DNA from: Gemmatimonadota bacterium
GTDB lineage: Bacteria; Gemmatimonadota; Gemmatimonadetes; Longimicrobiales; UBA6960
Direction: 5' to 3'
Length of the DNA stretch: 8,786 nucleotides
Assembly: GCA_022564535.1 (NCBI GenBank)
Contig: JADFLD010000047.1
Span: 1-8,786 of the forward strand
Both the position numbers and the translations under genes were made by a program. Position 1 is the stretch's first letter. Every line of letters begins with the position of its first letter. The notes below the pieces were generated by a model, which was not told the origin of the DNA, did no database searches, and worked only from the letters and a program-made list of their open reading frames with translations. Positions 1 through 5,687 of this stretch are shown piece by piece.

Positions 1-490
1 CGTCGGCGTCGCCGGCCGGGAGGCGAAGTGCATCCATGGCGATTTCGATCTTCCGGTCGAGATCCCACGCGCCGGACGCGTCGATGAGGTCCTGCAGCTT
101 CGCCTGCTCCTCGATCAGAGCATTCATCTCTTCGTCACCGGTGATCTCGCCGAACTTCAGGTTGACCTCCTCGAAACGCACGAGCAGAGAGCGTGTTTCG
201 GCGACCGCGAGCTCCACGTTGCCGCGGACGTCGAGCGTGGCATCGAGCTGCGGCTCCTGCGAGAGATAGCTGATGCGCGTTCCCTTGGCCGCCCAGGCCT
301 CACCGAGGAAATCGGAATCGAGACCGGCCATGATCTTGAGGAGCGTGCTCTTCCCGGACCCGTTCGGGCCCACGACTCCGATCTTGGCCCCGGGGTAGAA
401 CGAGAGATTGATGTTCTTGAGGATCTCCCGTCTGGGCGGGACGATCTTCGAGAGTCTGTGCATGTGGTAGATGAACTGCGGTCCGGACAT
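1..490 (-). CDS. ettA: EttA, energy-dependent translational throttle ABC-F ATPase (N-terminal part, runs off the window)
   Basis: This is the first 163 codons of an ABC-F protein, read from the ATG at 490 to the left edge with no stop. EttA is a soluble tandem-ATPase factor that binds the ribosomal E site and couples the first peptide bonds to cellular ATP/ADP. The N-terminus (MSGPQFIYHMHRLSKIVPP) closely follows E. coli EttA from memory (MAQFVYTMHRVGKVVPP). Walker A is GPNGSGKST at residues 41-49, and the Q-loop is LSQEPQLD with Gln78. The helical segment at about 95-145 is where EttA carries its 'arm' insertion. The last visible residues (DALRLPAGDAD) match the stretch before the first signature motif. 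The second ATPase domain would lie outside the window. The gene starts 55 nt after the SRPBCC stop. No good Shine-Dalgarno precedes the ATG, so its translation signal is weak or atypical. It is probably a housekeeping gene unrelated to the upstream module. Assignment to EttA rather than Uup or another ABC-F rests on the N-terminal similarity and is strong. Confidence 0.94.
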   Translation of the reverse strand, partial: MSGPQFIYHMHRLSKIVPPRREILKNINLSFYPGAKIGVVGPNGSGKSTLLKIMAGLDSDFLGEAWAAKGTRISYLSQEPQLDATLDVRGNVELAVAETRSLLVRFEEVNLKFGEITGDEEMNALIEEQAKLQDLIDASGAWDLDRKIEIAMDALRLPAGDAD

Positions 491-545
491 CGGTATCGCT
501 TCGTGGTTGGGTCGGAATCTGTGGCGCTCTGAGCGGGGCGAAAAT

Positions 546-1397
546 CTAACCGCTCTGCGACTCGGTGGAGCTCCCGGTGTGCTTGCCCACGCCGAAGACG
601 ACTTCGACCCGACCGTCCAGTGCCTCCTGCAGGTCCTCGGCCTGCTTTGCGTCCAGGCCGTAGGTACTCAGCCACAAACCCACGTGCTGTCCTTCGAGCT
701 CGACGAAGAGCAAGCTCCTGTTCAGGTCGGGAAGGGTGGCCGCGAAATGGTATCCCTTCCTGGAGGAGACCACCTCGGCTGGCCGGCGTTCGTCGATTAC
801 GATGCGGACACCCGCGTCGTCGCCGTTCCCTGCGGGGCCGATGAGGGAGCCGGCTCCGAGACGCTCCCAAATATCTTCACGGGCTAGGTCGGTCGGCACG
901 CGCCGCCAAACGAGTCTCCGCTCCTGACCTCGATGCTCCAAGAAGTAGAACGCGAGGTTGAAGAGGAAGTATGTCCAGCCGTCCTTCAGCGCGTCGTACA
1001 TCTCGTCCCAGTCGGATGAGGCGCTGAACCCAGACTGGACGAGGCGCAGGACGGTCGATCCCTCACGGCTCTCGATGTAGAAGTCGATTGCGACCCTGAT
1101 CGGACGACCGTCGTCGTCGTCCCCATAGCCCTCGGTCCACCCGAACCGCTCGGCCGGCTCCCAGATGTGGATGGGGGCCTCCCCCTCGCATCCCGGACCC
1201 CACGAGAGCCAGACGGAGCCCGAGGCCCCGGGTGTCACCCTGGCGTCGAGCGCGAGCCAGCGGCGGATGCCCGCTGGGGTGGTGAGCGCGTCCCAGACCT
1301 CATCCGGTGGGGCTGCGATCTCCTGTTCGAGAATCAGGGAGCGGGTCGCCGGTGGGGCTTCGGCGCCCGCGGGCTTCGGGTCAGACTTGTTTGTCAT
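546..1397 (-). CDS. SRPBCC / AHSA1-like protein, 283 aa, with a second C-terminal segment
   Basis: Residues about 19-160 look like an SRPBCC (START-like, activator-of-Hsp90-ATPase-type) domain. They open with the typical LEQEIAAPPDEVWDALTTP, followed by the IRRWLAL helix, the strand pattern WEPAERFGWTEG, and a long C-terminal helix around 135-155 (DALKDGWTYFLFNLAFYFLE). Such folds form a hydrophobic cavity, and the ligand here is unknown. AHSA1-type proteins are usually about 150 aa. This one continues for about 120 residues, with a segment (residues about 195-270, including TLPDLNRSLLFVELEGQHVG and LWLSTYGLD) that may be a partial second SRPBCC-like half. The start at 1397 is chosen because AGGAG lies 7 nt upstream. 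The frame is open to an ATG at 1487, but that 30-residue extension lacks a similar ribosome site and overlaps another coding-looking frame. The stop is TAG. No signal peptide or membrane segment is visible, so it is probably cytoplasmic. SRPBCC genes often sit beside ArsR regulators, but none is visible here. Confidence 0.85.
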   Translation of the reverse strand: MTNKSDPKPAGAEAPPATRSLILEQEIAAPPDEVWDALTTPAGIRRWLALDARVTPGASGSVWLSWGPGCEGEAPIHIWEPAERFGWTEGYGDDDDGRPIRVAIDFYIESREGSTVLRLVQSGFSASSDWDEMYDALKDGWTYFLFNLAFYFLEHRGQERRLVWRRVPTDLAREDIWERLGAGSLIGPAGNGDDAGVRIVIDERRPAEVVSSRKGYHFAATLPDLNRSLLFVELEGQHVGLWLSTYGLDAKQAEDLQEALDGRVEVVFGVGKHTGSSTESQSG

Positions 1398-1572
1398 CTG
1401 TAGACTCCTGGGCGTCACCACGGGGCAACGCAGGGTGTGCGCCGACGGTGAGCCGGAACCAACGGCCATCGTCCGACGCTTCGTCATGGTACTTCGCGGC
1501 CAGGCCCGCGACGGCGTTCGAGAGCGCCGCCCTCTCGCTTGCCCCTTGGCTGGGTTCGGACTGGGGTGTCAG
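1381..1572 (-). CDS. Candidate small protein, 63 aa, CTG start, filling the DUF4175-SRPBCC gap
   Basis: This open frame of 63 codons plus TGA has no ATG, GTG or TTG near its beginning, so standard gene finders would skip it. If it starts at the CTG at 1572, it overlaps the DUF4175 stop in a CTGA arrangement, the same geometry as the common ATGA overlap. It ends 17 nt inside the SRPBCC gene. GGAGG lies only 3 nt upstream of the CTG, which is closer than ideal. The predicted product is hydrophilic, with no membrane segment. It has a helix-like stretch (RAALSNAVAGLAAKYHDE), then DDGRWFRLTVGAHPALPRG, then an acidic tail. Third positions are mostly G or C through the middle, and the residue mix looks like real protein rather than noise. 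I do not recognise the family. Alternatives are a gene whose ATG mutated to CTG, the remnant of a longer gene, or a chance open frame in GC-rich DNA. Confidence 0.45.
   Translation of the reverse strand: MTPQSEPSQGASERAALSNAVAGLAAKYHDEASDDGRWFRLTVGAHPALPRGDAQESTDDKQV
1405..1409 (-). promoter_or_regulatory. Shine-Dalgarno site of the SRPBCC gene (AGGAG)
   Basis: AGGAG stands 7 nt before the ATG at 1397 and is the best ribosome site in this part of the window. It decides the SRPBCC start in favour of 1397 over the upstream ATG at 1487. It lies inside the 3' end of the 63-codon frame, so if that frame is translated the two would be coupled. Confidence 0.75.
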
Positions 1573-4500
1573 TTCCCTCCGCGCCGCGACCCGCCTCGAG
1601 CGAGCGCCCGGTAATACTCCTCGACCAGGTTCCGATAGCCGTCCGGCACCTCGTCGGACCCGGAGAGTGTGGCTCTCCGGTCGCCCTCGCCCTCGACTTC
1701 GCGGCGAAGGCCGAACTCCAGGCGTTTGAGTCGATTCAGCATGTCCTCATGCAAGTCGGCGAGGGCCCCGGGGTCGGTGTAGATCCCGTCCTCCTGGAAG
1801 CGCTGCATGGCGTCGAGCACGTCACGGAGATCGTCGGCCGAACGTCCTGCCTCGCTCAGCTGCCTTCGAAGGTCCCGCACCTGGTCGGCCCGCTCGCGGA
1901 ACTCGGATTGGTACTGGCGGATCTCCTCGGCGGTGAATCGGCGCGGGTCGCCACGGGTGGCGCCGCCCGCCCGGGAATCCGTGAAGCGATCACCGACCCG
2001 GCCGTCGTTCCCCCCGGTGCCACCCTGGTTGGCGGCGTTGCCTCCCTGGCCCTGTTGCCCCTCCTGACCCTGACCCTGCTGTCCTTCCTGACCCTCACCC
2101 TGCTGACCCTCTTGACCCTGCCCTTGTTGGCCCTGCTGTCCTTCCTGCCCCTGTTGGCCGGGCTCGTTCAGGCGGCGGTCCATGGCCTCCATTCCTCGGA
2201 CCAGGTCGCGGGTTTCATCGAGTGCCTCCTCGAGCGGGTTGGCTTCGCGTTGGCTCGAGGCCGTGCGGGCGCGTTCGAGTCGATCCCGTAGTGCTTGGAG
2301 GTCCCCCTCGATCTGCAGCTCCATGGTCACCGCGGACTGCGGGTCCCATTGCTCGATCGTGCCGCGCGAGTACTGGATCTTCTCCTTCAGCTTCGACTCG
2401 CGGATATGGGTTGCGGCTTCGGCGAAGTCTCGCGCGGCCTGGGGATTGTCGGACCGGGCGCTGCTCGCCGCTTCGTCCAGTAGCCGCTCGAGGTTCTTGA
2501 CGACCTCGTTCATGTGGTCCTTCCGCTCACGGAGGCGGTCGATTTCCGCCTGCCGCTCGGGTGTGCGCTCGGTGGGCAACTGGCGCACGGCGCGCTGGAC
2601 CTCCCGTTGCTGCTGCTGAAGCTCCTCCACCTGCTCGATCGCGTCCTCCGCGTCCCGCCGCGCCCGCCCCGAACGGGCTTCCTCCAACCGACTCCGAGCC
2701 TCCTCGAGGCGTCGGAGCGCGGAACTCGCCTCGGCGCTCGCCTGGGTTCCGGACGCGGAAGCAGACTGGCGCATCGCCTCGGCGGCTTGCTGAAGGGCCC
2801 GGGCCGTCTGCTCGAGCTCCAGGTTGTTGTCCTCACGGGCCAGACGCTGAAGTTGGCGAGCTGCCTCCTCTGTCTCGTCGGCGAGCTCTCGCTGTGCATC
2901 GCCCCCGTCCGCTGACCCACCCTGATTCTGTGCCGTGCGGCGTCGTTGGCGCTCTGCGGCCTGCTCCTGTCTGCGCGCAAGCTCCTGAAGCTTCTCGAGC
3001 AATTCGTCGATTTCATTGTCGGCCTGCTGCTGCTGGCCACGCTGTACCGTCTCGTACTGGTTCTTCAGCTTGTCGAGCTCCAACTCGAACAGGTCGGCGA
3101 GATCCTCGGCGGCCTGCTGTCCCGCACCGCCGCCGCCTCCGCCACCCTGTTGCTCCTGGACGAAGCGCTCGTACGTCTCCTCGGCCTGCTGCAGGTAGCG
3201 CAGCGCTTCCTGCTCGTCGGGCAGAGCCCCACGCAATTCCTCATCTCCGAGATCCTCTTGGGCCTTCGTCATCGCCTCGAACGCCTTCGGCAGGATCTCC
3301 GAGACGTCCCGAAAGCCCTCGGCGGTTTGCGTCAGCCCACGGTTTTCCATGCGCTGAAGCAGCGTCGTCACCTGGTCCTTCAGCCGACCCTGCGCGAGAC
3401 CGACGCTCACGACGTTTTCGCTGAACTCGTCCTCGCCGTATGTGCTCTGCTGACGGATCAGGTTGAACGTCGCCGCGATGATCTGCCGCTGCATGTCGGA
3501 AAGCGCCGTTTCCGATCCACCACCACCGCCCCCCCCGCCGCCCTGTTGCTCGGCCTGGCGGTAGGCGCGTTCGAACGGGCGCATGTTCAGGAAGTAGATG
3601 TCGCTGAATACGGCGCGGCTGGATCCGACCGACCGGTTGTCGCGAACCATCGCATAGTAGGAGACGAGATCGCCCGGCTCCAGCTCCCACTCCTCGAGGA
3701 AGAGGGTGTGACCGACGGACACCTCGCCGAGCGGCGCTCCACTGGCTTCGAATACGGAGATCGTGTCTTCCGGTCCACCGTTGACCGAGTAGACGAGACG
3801 GACGTCAGCGATGCCGTAGTCATCGGTGGCGCTCATTTCCAGATAGACTTCCTCGATCGGAGACGCGGGCATGTCCCGCCCCGGTTCGGAGAAGCGAATC
3901 AACGGTTCCTGGTCGGTGAGGATGTCGATCGTGTATTCCGGTGAGGCCGGAACGAGTTCGCCATCGCCCCGGGCGAGCTCGATCGAGTAGAAGCGATTGG
4001 CCCCGATGGTGAATCGGACCGACAATGTTCCGTCTTCCTCGAGCGTGAGGTCCTCGGCCGGCTCACCATCGAGGAGTAGCTGCCCTCCCGCCGTGAGCAT
4101 CGTGGGCTGGATATGGAGCTCCACCAGCGTCCCACGGAGTGCGGCCACGTCGCCTCCGTCCTCGACCACTCTCGCTTGCAGCCCAGTGTAGCCGGGGAAG
4201 TAGTACGTCAGATCCATCTGATCGACGTAGGGAAGGTCCGCGACGTCGATCCGGAACGTCGGCGAGCGGATGCCGGTTGACTCGACGAAATATTCGGTAG
4301 GCTCGTTGACTCCGAGCAACATGACCTCGAAGCCATCATCGATGTCGGACAGCATGGTGAGCCGCTGGAACGACTGGTCGGACTCCCCCCTCGTGAAGAT
4401 CGAGGCGTCGGCCGCCTCGAAGCCGCCCAGGAACGCCGTGACGATCTGATCGGTCCCGCGCGCGATCGTCACGTTGCCGGGGGATACCGAGATCGAATAC

Positions 4501-5078
4501 GGATTGACCTCGCTGGCATCTACCATCGGAAAGAGGAGCGCAGCGAGCCCCATGCGGAGGTGTGGCGGCCCGAGGAGCAATGCAGCAAGAGTGAGCACGA
4601 CCAGCGCCGTGAGCGTCCCAGCGACTCGGTAGAGTCCGCCCTTCTCTACGCGCCGTCCGAAGTCGACCCGTCTCGCTTTTTCGATCGCGATCTCGGTGAC
4701 GCGCTGTGTCAGACCTGGCGACGCGGATCGAGAGCCCTCCTCGAGAACGCTCAAGAAGGAGTGCTCGAGGGACGGCTCGTGCTCCTCCCGGTAGAGGGCG
4801 ACCTGGACGTCGGATAGACGCACGAAAAGCGGACGGATCAAGAAGACGTAGATGGACACCGCCAGAGTACCCCACGTCAGGAATCGCAGCGCCACGACCG
4901 CCTCCGCGGAGAAGCGCATGCGCTCGAGCCCGAGCGCCGAGAGGAAGAAGACGAGTCCGGTGAGTCCGGCGACCCAGGCGAGGCCTCGCAAGGCGACCCT
5001 CGTCCGCCAACGCCAACGCACACTCCGCACCACGCCGAGGAGCCTGTTGCGAGCCAACCGTTTTTCAGATTCCCTCAT
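1569..5078 (-). CDS. DUF4175-type membrane protein with a giant coiled-coil, Gln/Gly-rich extracytoplasmic region (1169 aa)
   Basis: This long protein resembles the DUF4175 (TIGR02302-like low-complexity) family often encoded beside MoxR/DUF58/vWA genes; its biochemical role is unknown. A basic N-terminus precedes hydrophobic segments at about residues 32-51, 66-83 and 153-170. By the positive-inside rule, this leaves roughly the last 1000 residues outside the cytoplasm. Residues about 190-520 are beta-rich and Ig-like in character, with successive short strand-turn patterns. After that come long charged, Gln-rich helices broken by a 9-Gly run, a 7-Gly run and a Gln-Gly-Glu repeat tract. The C-terminus returns to a folded helical segment ending in LVEEYYRALARGG, so it looks intact. 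The start at ATG 5078 is preferred because GGGAGAGG lies just upstream. A GTG at 5099 in the same frame would add seven residues, but its purine-rich stretch abuts the start codon. The gene lies about 105 nt after the BatA-domain gene and ends in TGA. Confidence 0.85.
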   Translation of the reverse strand: MRESEKRLARNRLLGVVRSVRWRWRTRVALRGLAWVAGLTGLVFFLSALGLERMRFSAEAVVALRFLTWGTLAVSIYVFLIRPLFVRLSDVQVALYREEHEPSLEHSFLSVLEEGSRSASPGLTQRVTEIAIEKARRVDFGRRVEKGGLYRVAGTLTALVVLTLAALLLGPPHLRMGLAALLFPMVDASEVNPYSISVSPGNVTIARGTDQIVTAFLGGFEAADASIFTRGESDQSFQRLTMLSDIDDGFEVMLLGVNEPTEYFVESTGIRSPTFRIDVADLPYVDQMDLTYYFPGYTGLQARVVEDGGDVAALRGTLVELHIQPTMLTAGGQLLLDGEPAEDLTLEEDGTLSVRFTIGANRFYSIELARGDGELVPASPEYTIDILTDQEPLIRFSEPGRDMPASPIEEVYLEMSATDDYGIADVRLVYSVNGGPEDTISVFEASGAPLGEVSVGHTLFLEEWELEPGDLVSYYAMVRDNRSVGSSRAVFSDIYFLNMRPFERAYRQAEQQGGGGGGGGGSETALSDMQRQIIAATFNLIRQQSTYGEDEFSENVVSVGLAQGRLKDQVTTLLQRMENRGLTQTAEGFRDVSEILPKAFEAMTKAQEDLGDEELRGALPDEQEALRYLQQAEETYERFVQEQQGGGGGGGAGQQAAEDLADLFELELDKLKNQYETVQRGQQQQADNEIDELLEKLQELARRQEQAAERQRRRTAQNQGGSADGGDAQRELADETEEAARQLQRLAREDNNLELEQTARALQQAAEAMRQSASASGTQASAEASSALRRLEEARSRLEEARSGRARRDAEDAIEQVEELQQQQREVQRAVRQLPTERTPERQAEIDRLRERKDHMNEVVKNLERLLDEAASSARSDNPQAARDFAEAATHIRESKLKEKIQYSRGTIEQWDPQSAVTMELQIEGDLQALRDRLERARTASSQREANPLEEALDETRDLVRGMEAMDRRLNEPGQQGQEGQQGQQGQGQEGQQGEGQEGQQGQGQEGQQGQGGNAANQGGTGGNDGRVGDRFTDSRAGGATRGDPRRFTAEEIRQYQSEFRERADQVRDLRRQLSEAGRSADDLRDVLDAMQRFQEDGIYTDPGALADLHEDMLNRLKRLEFGLRREVEGEGDRRATLSGSDEVPDGYRNLVEEYYRALARGGSRRGGN
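2031..2165 (-). repeat. Gln-Gly-Glu low-complexity tract within the DUF4175 gene
   Basis: About 40 codons use almost only Gln, Gly and Glu and include four copies of GQEGQQ with short GQ or GE spacers, ending in GGNAANQGG. Synonymous codons differ between copies (CAG/CAA, GGT/GGC/GGG/GGA, GAG/GAA). The amino-acid pattern is therefore kept more strictly than the DNA, which argues against very recent slippage alone. The tract joins the long coiled-coil part to the C-terminal helical segment and should be disordered. It is also a likely hotspot for length variation and short-read misassembly. Confidence 0.9.
3126..3146 (-). repeat. Seven-glycine run in the DUF4175 protein
   Basis: Seven consecutive Gly codons of mixed type (GGT, GGC, GGA) follow a VQEQQ helix end and precede AGQQAAEDLADLF. 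The run probably acts as a flexible hinge between two coiled-coil blocks. Confidence 0.9.
3516..3542 (-). repeat. Nine-glycine run in the DUF4175 protein
   Basis: Nine consecutive Gly codons (GGC, GGG, GGT, GGA) sit between AEQQ and SETALSDMQRQ, where the beta-rich region gives way to the helical region. On the plus strand this shows as a C-rich stretch with an eight-C homopolymer (3529-3536), a possible site of indel errors. The frame is open on both sides, so none is apparent here. Confidence 0.9.
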
Positions 5079-5081
5079 GTC

Positions 5082-5089
5082 CCTCTCCC
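5082..5089 (-). promoter_or_regulatory. Shine-Dalgarno site of the DUF4175 gene
   Basis: GGGAGAGG precedes the ATG at 5078, with the GGAG core 6 nt from the start codon. It supports 5078 over the in-frame GTG at 5099. The rest of the gap to the BatA-domain stop (about 5090-5183) shows no clear promoter or terminator, only short direct repeats such as GACCGACCGACA. Confidence 0.65.
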
Positions 5090-5183
5090 ATTGCGGCACC
5101 CTTCCAACCTATTGTCGGTCGGTCGGCCTCCGCCATTGATCCATCCCGTCCCGTCCGTCTCGCATTCGCTGTCCCGCCTCTTC

Positions 5184-5681
5184 CTAACCCGCAACCATGC
5201 CCGGTGCTCCCGGGCTCTTCCGTGACACCCAGTTCGAGATCACCGTCTCGGTGATGAACAGCCCGAGCGCCGCCACGAGCAGCCACCGCCACAGCGACTG
5301 TCTGCGCTCTTGGTACTCCATTCGAAGTTCGCTCGCCTGATCGAACCCATCCCCCATCGGAGTCGCCGCCGTCGTAGCCTCGATTTGCAGCACGAGCTCG
5401 TTCGGGTCGATCGGTGTCAGGTTCGATTCTTCCAGGTCCACGTTGACGGCGATCACGAACGGGCGTTCTGGATCCGATCCTGGCCGCCGCACCGTGTAGA
5501 AGCCGTGCTCGTCGAGCGGCAGGTAACGCGGCCCATCACCCGCGGGTAGCGGTACGTTGGCCCCCGACGGCGTAAGCGCGACCTGATCGAGTCCCTCGGT
5601 CAGGCCGGCGGCTTCGGACGAGACCAGCCCGGCCATTTCGAGCGCCCGGGGGTCGGCCAGATCCACGACCTGTCCGGTCAC
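5184..5681 (-). CDS. C-terminal part of the BatA-domain/vWA protein, separated by an in-frame amber codon (165 codons from GTG)
   Basis: This open frame continues in the same reading frame as the BatA-domain gene just upstream: the amber codon, one TTC codon, then GTG at 5681. Its content is what the end of a long BatA-domain protein normally looks like. A beta-rich segment (VTGQVVDLADPRA, then GFYTVRRPG, then FVIAVNVDLEESNLTPIDP) is followed by one membrane segment at about residues 130-149 (LWRWLLVAALGLFITETVI) and a short basic tail. Read through, the whole protein would be 709 residues, a usual size for BatA-plus-vWA proteins. I therefore regard it as the severed C-terminus rather than an independent gene. 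No Shine-Dalgarno is placed for the GTG, although it lies only 3 nt after the stop, where reinitiation is conceivable. Translated alone, its ~130 residues before the membrane segment would need export without a signal peptide. It ends in TAG. Confidence 0.8.
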   Translation of the reverse strand: MTGQVVDLADPRALEMAGLVSSEAAGLTEGLDQVALTPSGANVPLPAGDGPRYLPLDEHGFYTVRRPGSDPERPFVIAVNVDLEESNLTPIDPNELVLQIEATTAATPMGDGFDQASELRMEYQERRQSLWRWLLVAALGLFITETVISNWVSRKSPGAPGMVAG

Positions 5682-5684
5682 GAA

Positions 5685-5687
5685 CTA
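5685..5687 (-). other. In-frame TAG interrupting the BatA-domain gene
   Basis: The codons read ...GAA GCC GTG CCC TAG TTC GTG ACC GGA CAG..., with the same frame open for 542 codons before and 166 after. No indel is needed to join the parts. From memory, related proteins often have a Pro-Trp-aromatic stretch just before the GQVVDL motif, so TGG to TAG is the simplest origin. Confidence 0.85.

Noticed and set aside
491..545. Small inverted repeat (CGCTC/GAGCG) after the SRPBCC stop as a terminator
   Set aside because: The stem is only five base pairs with a one-base loop and no U-run follows, so it is not a credible intrinsic terminator.
157..870. Minus-strand open frame of 237 codons across EttA and SRPBCC
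   Set aside because: It is out of frame with both. It is Arg/Ser-rich with no motif, while the overlapped frames carry the EttA Walker A and the SRPBCC domain.
1398..1487. Upstream ATG extension of the SRPBCC gene by 30 codons
   Set aside because: The extension looks non-conserved (MTKRRTMAVGSGSP), has no ribosome site, and overlaps the more protein-like 63-codon frame. ATG 1397 has AGGAG at 7 nt.
1539..2291. Plus-strand open frame of 250 codons with a Leu/Thr-rich, membrane-like stretch
   Set aside because: It is the complement of the Gln-Gly-Glu repeat of the DUF4175 gene; CAG/GGT codons read backwards give Leu/Thr codons. It has no domain and lies wholly antisense to a well-supported gene.
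2946..3944. Plus-strand open frame of 332 codons
   Set aside because: It is an antisense shadow of the GC-rich DUF4175 gene, with Leu/Arg-rich composition and no recognisable motif. The minus-strand frame is far longer and has coherent membrane and coiled-coil structure.
5079..5099. GTG start for DUF4175 seven codons upstream
   Set aside because: GGAAGG directly abuts the GTG, while the ATG at 5078 has GGAG at 6 nt. It cannot be fully excluded but is the weaker choice.
5065..5292. Minus-strand 75-codon frame across the gap before DUF4175
   Set aside because: It overlaps the BatA-domain C-terminus and the DUF4175 start out of frame. It is Gly/Arg-rich with no motif or suitable ribosome site.
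5685..5687. Amber codon as pyrrolysine or a genome-wide recoded sense codon
   Set aside because: TAG also ends the SRPBCC gene at 546-548 and the BatA-domain frame at 5184-5186, both at sensible protein ends. Nothing nearby suggests pyrrolysine machinery.
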